Part shown: positions 1 to 7,169 of the stretch, piece after piece
How the letters are laid out: each line of letters starts with the position of its first letter
Numbering within the stretch: the first letter of the stretch is position 1
Assembly: GCA_003024985.2 (NCBI GenBank)
Contig: PXIH01S0014245.1
Strand: one strand, 5' to 3'
Length of the DNA: 10,410 nucleotides
From: Euperipatoides rowelli
Taxonomy: Eukaryota > Onychophora > Udeonychophora > Euonychophora > Peripatopsidae
Program-made: the position numbers and the translations under genes
The notes under the pieces: generated by a model
Databases searched by the model: none
What the model saw: only the letters and a program-made list of their open reading frames with translations
What the model was told of the DNA's origin: nothing

Positions 1-27
1 ATATATACACACACACTATATATATAG
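1..27. repeat. AT/AC dinucleotide microsatellite
   Basis: The window opens with alternating TA and CA dinucleotides. It is a simple-sequence repeat whose left edge lies outside the window. Confidence 0.85.
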
Positions 28-53
28 TCCCTAAAATTAACATATACCCATTT

Positions 54-1154
54 GGGGGTATTCCAAGACGCTCCACTACACAATATTTATCAATATATAT
101 TCATAATGCTTTGATATAACTTGAAAATAAATCAAAATCTTTTTGTACAATAATATTGGATTTTACAAATGCTTATGATATGACAATCTAAACCATAACA
201 TTCATCCATAAATTAAATTATTATTATGGGTCTATAATTAATTGGTTTGGATCTTTTATTACAAAATAGATGTCAAATTATGAAAAGACCATCAATTTCT
301 GATTTAAAGTTCTATTGCACAAACGGTGTACCTCAATGGTAGGTCTTGGGAGGCCTATGTTTGCTATTTTGGTAAACGACTTTGTGATTGATTGTAACTA
401 TCGACTAAAATATGTGGATGATTTGTCAATCTCAAACCATAGGACCAAATGAGGAAAACAAAATGCAATTGATCGCCAATTCTTTATCTAAAGGTGCAGT
501 TCATGCCGGATTACCAATAAACACACAAAAGAATGCTGTCTGATCACTCATAGTTTTCTAAAAACTAAACCTATTCCAAATGCCACAATAAATGGTCACA
601 AATTAATGGAAATGGAAAGTGTAAAAATACTTGGTGTAACTGTTCAAAAAAATCTAATGGGAACAGCATGTTAATAATTTACTTTAAAAGCTAACAAAAT
701 GATGTTTATATTATATAAACTTAGGCGTTACAATGTATCTGTTCCAATTATGAAGTTGACTTATTTTACCTTATTAGATCAGGTTTGCTGAACTCCTGTA
801 TGGAATCCCTCCGAATCCTGGATTAAATAAAAACCAGGTGAAACAACTTAAGATGATTCAAAAATGTGCTGTAAAAAATTATCTTGGGACGGGAAATAAT
901 AAACTACTGTCATGCTTTAAATTTGTTAGGAATACAGTAGATTCCTTAGCAACTAGAAGAATCTCATCATTGAAATTTGCTGAAAATTTCTTTAAGGAAT
1001 TTAGCCAGTATTTACCTCAAAAGAGAGGATCTACTGTATATCTGATATATTTATTAGCAGATCTTGTAAGTCTAACTTACCTAACCAGAGAACTGAAAGA
1101 GCTAAGTCCTCTCCAATAATATTTGCCATAGATCTTTTGAATAAACAAATGTGA
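54..1154 (+). pseudogene. Decayed non-LTR retrotransposon reverse transcriptase, C-terminal two thirds (Jockey/CR1-like)
   Basis: This is the remnant of an ORF2 polymerase that copies element RNA into DNA at the target site. Conceptual translation in shifting frames gives RT landmarks in the right order: an RRSTTQ fingers motif near 66-83, motif A as LDFTNAYD at 156-179, a motif-B-like NGVPQ at 322-336, FAILVND leading to the catalytic YVDD at 411-422, then KILGVTVQ near 625-650. The C-terminal tail has MIQKCAVKNYLG, RRISSLKFAE and RTERAKSSPI, ending with a stop at 1152-1154. The tail style is typical of Jockey/CR1-clade elements. There are numerous frameshifts and stops, for example TAA at 117-119, so it is dead. 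The endonuclease half is absent, as expected for 5' truncation. Its motif sequences differ from the RT at 9317-9910, so it belongs to another family. Confidence 0.88.
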
Positions 1155-1332
1155 CTGGTACATAATTTTTTTTTTTGTAAAATTGAACTATTTTTTTATT
1201 CATAATTGTTATAACTGTGTTTTCAATATTACAAAATTTGTACATAGATTTTTATTTTTTGTAATTGGCTCTATATCCATTGGGCCAAGAGCCAAATATT
1301 CATCATTTTGAATTCCTTATTGAATATATCTC
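1155..1332 (+). other. Probable 3' tail of the RT remnant, with a hairpin
   Basis: AT-rich sequence with T-runs follows the RT stop codon. At 1265-1272 and 1288-1295 lies a perfect 8-bp inverted repeat (TTGGCTCT / AGAGCCAA) around a 15-nt loop. Some non-LTR elements have a 3' stem-loop recognised by their own RT, so this could be such a structure. The true 3' end of the element is not evident, and this is inference from position only. Confidence 0.35.
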
Positions 1333-1367
1333 CAGGGCCTGCTTAAAGGTTTATGGTGCCCTAGGCT
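1333..1367 (+). mobile_element. Possible hAT-type transposon terminus
   Basis: The segment begins CAGGGCCTGCTTAAAGG and continues into ATGGTGCCCTAGGC. It resembles the CAGGGCCGGCTT-style terminal inverted repeats of many animal hAT transposons. No matching opposite end and no 8-bp target duplication were found in the window. At most it is an orphan end, and chance similarity is possible. Confidence 0.25.
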
Positions 1368-1383
1368 GGTACAGTTCTGCTGG

Positions 1384-1476
1384 CCTCCTCCCTACCACTT
1401 CCACCCCCTTCTTCTTCCCCCTCACCCCGCTTCCACCTCCATCCCCGCTTTAACACGACCACCCACCCCCCATCCT
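1384..1476 (+). repeat. Pyrimidine-rich (C/T) tract
   Basis: About 90 bases consist almost entirely of C and T on the plus strand, with many CCCC and CTTC runs, in sharp contrast to the AT-rich surroundings. An open frame crosses it (1265-1453), but it is low-complexity proline/serine/leucine and not a credible protein. Confidence 0.7.
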
Positions 1477-1482
1477 TGTGCC

Positions 1483-2035
1483 AACAGTACAATAAAAATT
1501 CAAACCCTCAATCTTAAATAAAAATGACTTTGTAAAATTACATTGTAAAATGTTTGGTAAATAGGTTAAATTAGGTTTCTTAAAAAAAACAACTAATGCA
1601 GTAGGCCTATATAGTGTATAGACTTAACGAGCTTAGCGTTCCACATTAAAAAGTGTCGCTCAGATTACAAGTTTTTTAGAACCTTTTTTTTCTTTCTATT
1701 ATGGTTAGGTATTATTTTTTATATTTTAAGTTTGTTATTTTCACAGTTCTAGAATAGTTTAAATATAAATAATCCTTTTTAATGGATAGGCCTATTGTAG
1801 AATATATTTATTAAAATTAAATTGTGATTTGTTCAGAAAAATTACATATATTTCATACTGGCCAATAGCTAGTGATCAGATTTCATTTAGTAGTCGAACA
1901 TAATATTTAGTAGCCATTTTTCTAACTCAAAAATACCTGTATCATATTATTTTGACCAGTGTCTAGCGGCAAACTTTACATTTTTCATGATTCCAAAACT
2001 AACCAACGGTGTATGACCATGTCAAATGCCTTATT
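1483..2035. other. AT-rich spacer without recognisable gene
   Basis: No coding pattern or RNA gene was recognised here. Homopolymer A and T runs are common. The palindromic core TAGGCCTA occurs twice, inside 1601-1610 and 1786-1795, which may mark a dispersed repeat family. Confidence 0.6.
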
Positions 2036-2130
2036 TTTTATTTACAGTCCTAACCTTCACCCTAACCCTGAACTCTAATTCCAACGATGTAATAAATAAC
2101 TATACCCCAGCCCTATGATAATAAAGAGGT
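2036..2130 (-). repeat. Inverted partial copy of the 3423-3723 MITE-like element
   Basis: The reverse complement of this segment aligns by eye with about 3566-3662 over roughly 95 bases, at around 80 percent similarity. Both contain ATCATAGGG then TGGGG, a GTTCAGGGTT core, and AAGGTTAGGACTGTAAA. Similarity fades beyond the core, so the terminal repeats of this copy are eroded or missing. It shows that the 301-bp insertion belongs to a family with more than one member. Confidence 0.75.
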
Positions 2131-2140
2131 ATGTAAAACC

Positions 2141-2170
2141 GTGTAACATTGAACAGTGCAACATTGAACA
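2141..2170 (+). repeat. 15-bp tandem duplication
   Basis: Two adjacent 15-mers, GTGTAACATTGAACA and GTGCAACATTGAACA, differ by a single transition. This is likely replication slippage. Confidence 0.8.
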
Positions 2171-2759
2171 AAAGATAAATTAAAGTTATGATGCAATTTT
2201 TATCTGAAAAAAATATCAAAATTCATTTTGTTTTTATTGCAATTGGTAGCCAATAAAATACATTTAAATAATTCATAACATTTTTTTACATTATTTTTAT
2301 CTTACTGCGGGATACATTCCAGATGGCAGCACCATAAGAGAAGCACATGTTTTAGTACCTGGAAAACTTTTGATTGGACCATCCATTTAATGGATCAGGA
2401 ACCACACAAATAAAATAATTTAGGTAGGACAACTTATCAGGGTATTGTGAGAGAGGGAATTTTATTTGAGGATATAGGGATATGGGGATGTAATGTTATA
2501 GGAGGGGTAGGATAAGATTAAATAGTAGAGGGGATAGATTGAAAGGAATCAGGGAAAGAATGAAAGGTGAAAAGGGAAAGGATGGTATATGAGGTAAAGA
2601 GGGACGGAGTTTAGGTGTATAAGAGAAATAAGGGTAAGAAAGGGGAAGTGGGAATTGGTTATATTAATATGCAAGGAGGGAGGAAAATGGGAATTTACAA
2701 ATTCCAGTAAATGGTTAGTAATATTGCGTTTATTATCAATGAAACTAGTTTTCATAAAA

Positions 2760-3017
2760 CTATTCTTCAGGTTTTTCTGGAGGTGGTCCACAAGGCTGCA
2801 ACATTTTTTCCATTAGATTGAAACGAATACGAGCTAAAGTTTCGTTCTCAGCCAAAGCAAAATAATTTAGCATGTCAAAGTGCCCATATAAGTTTGCGTA
2901 CGAATCACGATGTTGATTTACTAACCATTCAAATTTTGTGGTGTCAGCATGTCCAGTTCAAATGCATTTATACTGTAAATGATCAAGCTGACTGTTAATA
3001 TTGTAACTATCTCCCAT
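2760..3017 (-). pseudogene. SF3B5: SF3B5-like (splicing factor 3B subunit 5, SF3b10), copy 1, one nonsense codon
   Basis: SF3B5 is the small (about 10 kDa, 86 residues in human) subunit of the SF3b complex of U2 snRNP, which acts in branch-site recognition in the nucleus. Read on the minus strand from ATG at 3017-3015 to TAG at 2762-2760, the frame has 85 sense-codon positions, matching family length. It is uninterrupted except for TGA at codon 20 (2960-2958), where glycine is expected. Family signatures are plain: SQLDHLQ near residues 9-15, FEWLVNQHRDSY, GHFDMLNYFALAENE, and RFNLMEKMLQPCGPP near the C-terminus. The segment YANLYGHF departs from the usual YxSYMGHF. An AATAAA lies shortly downstream on the same strand. 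Single-exon structure does not prove retroposition, because SF3B5 genes can be intronless. I call it a pseudogene because of the stop codon; a sequencing error there would leave a full-length protein. Confidence 0.9.
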
Positions 3018-3422
3018 ACTTTTTAAGAACAAAGTTGAACAAACTCATTATTTTTAGAAGATTACGAATTGCAGAAATGATGAGAACAAGCCTGAGCTTT
3101 GATTGCTGCGAATCTGCTTTTTGGTTTCAGTAACTATTTAAATATTAGTTTGGCCTTAAAAAATTGGGTTTAATATTTAAAAAAATTAAATTTATTATTT
3201 TCTGAAATAAATTTTGTATTTATTTTATAACTACCGAATATTTTTCTGCAAAAGGAAATAATCATGCACAGTTGATCACAATGATCACATTGGTAGATCA
3301 CGAGAGGATAAAAACTGGACATATAATCTGTATTTTACCATATTGTGCTTGTTTCAACCTGTTTTTTACTTGGGTTTATGTGTGGCACTAGTTGTTCTTA
3401 TGTAGGTATTAAAGGAAGTAAT

Positions 3423-3723
3423 GTTCAGTATTACCTAAATCCGACGGAATTAGTGAGTTTTTAAAAACTGTGCTCGCTGATTGGTTAACGGTTGATTAAC
3501 AGTACGGCCGACATAAATTCTGCTAGAATTATCAAAATCGATCAAAAAATGTTTATTTTATCCCTTCATCATCATAGGGTTGGGGAAAAGTGGGTTTAAT
3601 ACATAGTTGGAGTTAGGGTTCAGGGTTGTGGTAAGGTTAGGACTGTAAACAAACAAAAAAGGCTGCTATGCATTTTAAACATGTGACAAACTACACTAAT
3701 TCTGTCGGCTACTAGGCTCTAGT
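3423..3723 (+). mobile_element. 301-bp MITE-like non-autonomous DNA transposon with 8-bp target duplication
   Basis: The insertion is flanked by identical 8-mers GAAGTAAT at 3415-3422 and 3724-3731. The corresponding place in tandem copy 2 (about 4887-4894) has a single GAAGTAAT and no insertion, so the filled and empty sites are both in this window. Near its ends are imperfect inverted repeats: CCGACGGAATTAGTGAGTTT at 3441-3460 and its complement at 3688-3708, with one substitution and one indel. The outermost 15-18 bases pair only loosely. It has no coding capacity. An 8-bp duplication suggests the hAT superfamily (P elements also make 8 bp), but the tips are not the canonical CAG type. The strand is arbitrary. 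Confidence 0.85.
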
Positions 3724-3801
3724 GAAGTAATAGAGGGGGTATGGAGTTGGGAATAAATAGAATCAAGGAATTATTAGAAGTAGCAGAGCTGCATTGGGTA
3801 G

Positions 3802-3818
3802 GTATGTATGTATGTATG
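3802..3818 (+). repeat. GTAT tetranucleotide microsatellite
   Basis: About four GTAT units. The paralogous site in tandem copy 2, at 4963-4975, is one unit shorter, as expected from slippage after the duplication. Confidence 0.8.
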
Positions 3819-3877
3819 GTAGGTCGGTTTGATGAAGAGGGAAAGTTAATTAGGGAGTGGTGTGAGGGTTAAGATAT

Positions 3878-5040
3878 GTGAGGGAATTTTAATTGAGGAT
3901 ATAGGGATATATATATGGGAAAGGAATGTTATAGGAGGGATGGGATAAGGTTAAATAGAGGGGATAGATTTTTTGGGAGAGAGGTTAAAGGAATCAGTGA
4001 AAGAATGAAAGGTGAAAAGGGTGGGATATGAGGTAAAGAGGGAAGGAATTAAGGGTGTATAAGAGGAGAAATAGGGGTAGTAGAGGGGATAGATTTTTTG
4101 GGGGCATGGGGATTGGTTATATTAATATGCAGGGAGGGAGGAGAAATGGAAATTTACAAATTCCAGTAAATGATTGAGTTTATTATCAATAAAACTAATT
4201 TTCATAAAACTATTATTCGGGTTTTTCTGGAGGTGGTCCACAAGGCTGCAATATTTTTTCCATTAGATTGAAACGAATACAAGCTAAAGTTTCATTCTCA
4301 GCCAAAGCAAAATAATTTAGCATGTCAAAGTGGCCCATATAGCTTGCATATGAATCACAATGTTGATTTACTAACCATTCCAAATTTTGTGGTGTCAGCA
4401 TGTCCGGTTCTAATGCATTTATACTGCAAATGTTCAAGCTGACTTAATATTGTATCTATCTCCCATACTTTTTAAGAACATCAAAGTGAAAAGGTTGAAC
4501 AAACAGTATTTTTAGAAGATTACGAATTGCAGAAATGATAACGAGAACAAGTCAGAGCTTTGATTGCTGTGAATCTGCTTTTTGGTTTCAGTAACTATTT
4601 AAAAATTAGTTTGGCCTTAAAAAAATGGGGTTAATATTTAAAAGAAATTAAATTTATTATTTTTTGAAACAAATTTTGTATTTATTTTATACATGACCGA
4701 ATATTTTTCTGCAAAAGCTTTAAATATAAATAATCATGCGCAGTTTATCACAATGATCACATTGGTAGATGAGAGGATAAAAACTGGACATATCTGCATT
4801 TTACCGTATTGTGCTTGTTTCAACCTGTTTACTGTTACCTACTTGGGTTTATATGTGGCACTAGTTGTTACGTAGGTGTGAAGGAAGTAATAGAGGGGGT
4901 ATGGAGTTGGGAATAAATAGAATGAAGGAATTATTAGAAGTAGCAAAGACCTTGTTGGGTAGGTATGTATGTATGGTAGGGAGGTTTGATGAAGAGTGAA
5001 GGTTTATTAAGTTAATTAGGGAGTGGTGTGAGAGGGTTAA
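3878..5040. repeat. Tandem unit, copy 2, followed by a ~20-bp stub of a third
   Basis: This copy aligns along its whole length with copy 1 but lacks the MITE. It keeps the same order: purine-rich stretch, SF3B5-like sequence on the minus strand, AT-rich upstream region, then the segment with GGAGTTGGGAATAAATAG and the GTAT repeat. Inside the purine-rich part a 22-bp sequence beginning TAGAGGGGATAG occurs twice, at 3956-3977 and 4081-4102, a local duplication not seen in copy 1. The junction sequence GATATGTGAGAGGGAATTTT restarts at 5041 and is lost at about 5062. Confidence 0.88.
4213..4466 (-). pseudogene. SF3B5: SF3B5-like (splicing factor 3B subunit 5), copy 2, frameshifted
   Basis: This is the paralogue of the sequence at 2760-3017, read from ATG at 4466-4464 (MGDRYNI). 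It carries a 2-base deletion near 4444 relative to copy 1 and a 1-base insertion at 4380/4381. Together these leave the start and the C-terminal body in different frames. From about 4379 down to 4213 the body is continuous and clearly SF3B5: EWLVNQH, DSYASYMGHFDMLNYFAL, FNLMEK, LQPCGPPPEKPE. It ends at TAA (4215-4213), one codon earlier than copy 1. Two arginine codons kept as CGT in copy 1 are TGT (cysteine) here, as expected for CpG decay. YASYMGHF is closer to the known family than copy 1. The TGA of copy 1 is absent; AGA stands there. Confidence 0.9.
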
Positions 5041-5149
5041 GATATGTGAGAGGGAATTTTATCTTCAGCTATATCAGTTTCTTGTTAAACACTAAACTTT
5101 ATTTTTCTCTTGGCTTATAACTGGGATTTTGGCCACTTTTTCTTTGAGT

Positions 5150-5906
5150 TTAATTAATTATAGATTTGTTTTTATCAGTCAATTTGGTTTTACAAAATCT
5201 TGCATAGTGTCCTTTTAAATTGCATTGCATACACGTAATATGGCGCGCTGGACATTTTTCAAAAGCTGCTAAATGTTTATCGCTTCCGCACCGATAACAT
5301 TTTTTAAACTTATTCAGTCCGTTTGTAGCCTATTTATTCACTGACTCCTGTTCCGTCGTATTTTGTAAATTTATAATTTGTTTTTGTCTTTCTCCTTCAA
5401 ACATTATTGAAATTGTTAGCGCTTCTAACAATGTCAGGTCTTTACCTTTAATTAATTTCATACGTAGGCTCATATCTCTTGAATTTTCACACAAGTAGTC
5501 TCTAATTTGCATATCCACATCTTAGAACTTACATAAAACAGCTTGCTGACTGGCTCTAGTGACAAATTCTTGAACATTTTCTTTTGCCATTTGTTTCAAA
5601 GAACGAAATTTTGTGCACTCAAACAGTTCATTTTCTATCGGTGAAAAATTTTTAGTCAAGACACGTATAGTCATTTCATATAAAGTTGTCGTCTTCTAGC
5701 GTAGAATCCAATGTATAAAATAAATCTTGCAGGTCTTGCCCACTCTTGAATAACATTGCTTGTCTTTGCTCATCATTAGTTATCCGATTAGCTTTTAAAA
5801 ATAAATCAAAAGATTTAAGCCATCTTTTCCATTTAAGTCCGATATTTTCTCCATCTCAACTAAACTTTTCTATGCTGTCTGCTGCAACTGCCATTTTTAG
5901 TTTCAT
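5150..5906 (-). pseudogene. Gag-like protein with two zinc knuckles (LTR retrotransposon), decayed
   Basis: Gag forms the particle that packages retrotransposon RNA. From ATG at 5906 (or the in-frame ATG at 5894, MAVAAD) the N-terminal part reads ENIGLKWKRWLKSFDLFL, the tryptophan-rich pattern common at the start of Ty3/gypsy Gags. The middle part includes QEFVTRASQQ. The C-terminal nucleocapsid part lies at about 5299-5192: CYRCGSDKHLAAFEKC (C-x2-C-x4-H-x6-C, atypical spacing), then CMQCNLKGHYARFC (a canonical C-x2-C-x4-H-x4-C knuckle). Defects are TGA at 5858-5856 (probably from Trp), a frameshift near 5690, TAA at 5524-5522 and TAG at 5332-5330. The reading ends at TAA 5152-5150. Total length of about 250 residues suits a small Gag. 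Confidence 0.82.
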
Positions 5907-6030
5907 TTTCCAAAGTATTAAAAAAACAATTTCCAATCTAATGTTCTACTTTTTTTGAATGAAACTAATTTAATATCCAATTGTTAGTACATTTAAAATT
6001 AAATTTACTAACCTAGATGAACTTATTTTT

Positions 6031-6043
6031 CTCCTCGTCACCA
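6031..6043 (-). other. Candidate tRNA primer-binding site
   Basis: Read on the minus strand this is TGGTGACGAGGAG, four bases after the LTR end. It begins with TGG, complementary to a tRNA CCA tail, and resembles the TGGNGACG-type sites of many gypsy-like elements. The matching tRNA was not determined. Confidence 0.6.
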
Positions 6044-6047
6044 TAAA

Positions 6048-6155
6048 TGTGATATTGCACCACAGAAAGGAGACAGCAGACGCTTTATAGTTGCCATACT
6101 TTTTATTAACTGACCTCATTTTACGTCATCACTACTGAATACTACAGGCCCAACA
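6048..6155 (-). repeat. Candidate 5' long terminal repeat (about 108 bp)
   Basis: On the minus strand this segment begins TGTTGGGCC and ends ATATCACA, giving the TG...CA ends of an LTR, directly before the PBS. It holds AATAAA and a CTATAAAG box, fitting promoter and polyadenylation roles. A second LTR is not in the window, so the boundaries rest on motifs alone. An alternative left edge is the TGTAGTATTC eleven bases further in. The length is at the short end for LTRs. Confidence 0.5.
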
Positions 6156-6584
6156 TTTCATCCTGCATTTGCTGTAGTTTCATTGCCACTTGGGCCACCA
6201 TTACCTGCTGTCGTTCTCCAATTAACTTACGCTTTGTGTTAATAAATAGTTGTTATAATGTTAATATATGTTTGCGCATGTGCCGGAATGGAAGCTTCTC
6301 TCTAATTTGACTCCGTAATTTTTACGAATTTTAAATATTTTAATATGGTTTAGAGATCTATTGCCCGAATAAATAGCTTCATTTGACCAAATCTAGATGG
6401 AATAATACTGCCAAATAATTACTTATCTGTCCTGATGGATAAATAAAACTGATTGGTGAGTGTTCGATTCTTGGGCCCTCTTGAATTTCCTCATAACGTT
6501 TCAGCACGTGTTTTTGTAACTTTTTTTTAATATGATACGACTTTTTACCTACCGTTTTTTGCTTGTGCTACTGTATTTCTTTAA
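6156..6584. other. Spacer between the LTR element and the CR1-like element
   Basis: On the minus strand, 6248-6148 is open for about 33 codons and reads, for example, GERQQVMVAQVAMKLQQMQ, ending at a TAG in the LTR start. It could be the 3' coding end of another element copy. The rest (about 6250-6584) is AT-rich and may hold the 5' untranslated region of the downstream CR1-like element, whose 5' edge I could not place. No tRNA or other RNA gene was seen. Confidence 0.4.
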
Positions 6585-6752
6585 TCTGTCAACAGACTGT
6601 ACTCACTGCACATCTATGCCCAAATAGATACATACTTGGGGATTTGGATTCAATGTGAAACATATGGACGTTATGGAAATATTATTACTCACCGATCACT
6701 AAAGCTTTATCAACGGAATTCATCATTTGCCTTATATTTATTGCTACTTGCT

Positions 6753-6779
6753 GGCGACATAGAACTCAACCCGGGTCCT
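6753..6779 (+). other. 2A-like ribosome-skipping motif (GDIELNPGP) in ORF1
   Basis: The nine residues match the 2A consensus D-(V/I)-E-x-N-P-G-P, preceded by a hydrophobic LYLLLLA. In known 2A sequences the ribosome fails to form the final Gly-Pro bond, here after 6776, and releases the upstream peptide. Such motifs are documented at the N-terminus of ORF1 in several CR1-like elements of invertebrates. Here the motif is intact although the surrounding ORF is damaged. Confidence 0.88.
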
Positions 6780-7091
6780 TCTACAGACGACTCACCATGT
6801 ACGAGTTGTACTAAGCTTGTTACACAAGAATATAAGGATGCTATCTCCTGTAATATGTGTTGTGGCTGGCAGCATCGGCAATGTACAAACTTAACTATTA
6901 CTGATTATAATGTAATGAAAAAACCCGAAACAATTTGGATATGCCGGTTCTGTAAACCTCATGTCAATACTCAATCCTCCTTAAATATTGAGAGCTCTCT
7001 CCTGGAATTCAAACGTGATTTCAAAAGTATTGAACTAAGATTGATCAATAATGATGCAAAACTATCTCTCCATGATGAAAAATTAATCAAA

Positions 7092-7169
7092 CTGGAAGAA
7101 ACTAACAAACTCTTAACTGAGAAATTGACACTGGAAGAAACTAACAAACTCTTAACTGAGAAATTGACA
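7092..7169 (+). repeat. Perfect 39-bp tandem duplication in the ORF1 coiled coil
   Basis: Two identical 39-bp units, 7092-7130 and 7131-7169, encode LEETNKLLTEKLT twice. Exact identity within a decayed element points to a late slippage event. Thirteen residues is one short of two heptads, so the duplication would shift the coiled-coil register. Confidence 0.95.

Larger units (their letters stand above)
2443..3877. repeat. Tandem unit, copy 1 (carries SF3B5-like sequence and a MITE insertion)
   Basis: This is the first of two head-to-tail copies. It starts at a GTGAGAGAGGGAATTTTAT-like junction that recurs near 3878 and 5041. In order it holds a purine-rich stretch (about 2443-2680), a segment ending in AATTTACAAATTCCAG, the minus-strand SF3B5-like sequence, its AT-rich upstream region, and the 301-bp insertion. 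It ends with a short GTAT microsatellite at 3802-3818. Without the insertion and its duplicated 8 bp the copy would be close to the length of copy 2. Many small indels and substitutions separate the copies, so the duplication is not recent. Confidence 0.88.
5063..6155 (-). mobile_element. Truncated LTR retrotransposon, 5' part (Ty3/gypsy-like)
   Basis: On the minus strand the order is candidate LTR (6155-6048), primer-binding site (6043-6031), untranslated leader, then gag (from about 5906 down to 5150). Protease, RT and integrase would be expected next but are missing, because the sequence runs into the tandem array at about 5062. The gag region has stops and a frameshift, so the copy is inactive. 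The assignment to Ty3/gypsy rests on the Gag style and the PBS form; no pol is present to confirm it. Confidence 0.75.

Noticed and set aside
1265-1453. Plus-strand open frame of 62 codons
   Set aside because: Its second half is the translation of the pyrimidine tract (Pro, Leu, Ser, Phe only) and it matches no known pattern.
2048-2078. Telomere-like AACCCTAACCCT sequence, mirrored near 3610-3640
   Set aside because: It is a short degenerate segment inside the MITE-like core in both places, not a telomere or interstitial telomeric array.
2549-2791. Minus-strand open frame of 80 codons
   Set aside because: It overlaps the end of SF3B5 copy 1 in a different frame and continues into purine-rich DNA; copy 2 does not preserve it.
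5746-5958. Plus-strand open frame of 70 codons
   Set aside because: It is antisense to the recognisable Gag N-terminal region and has no protein features of its own.
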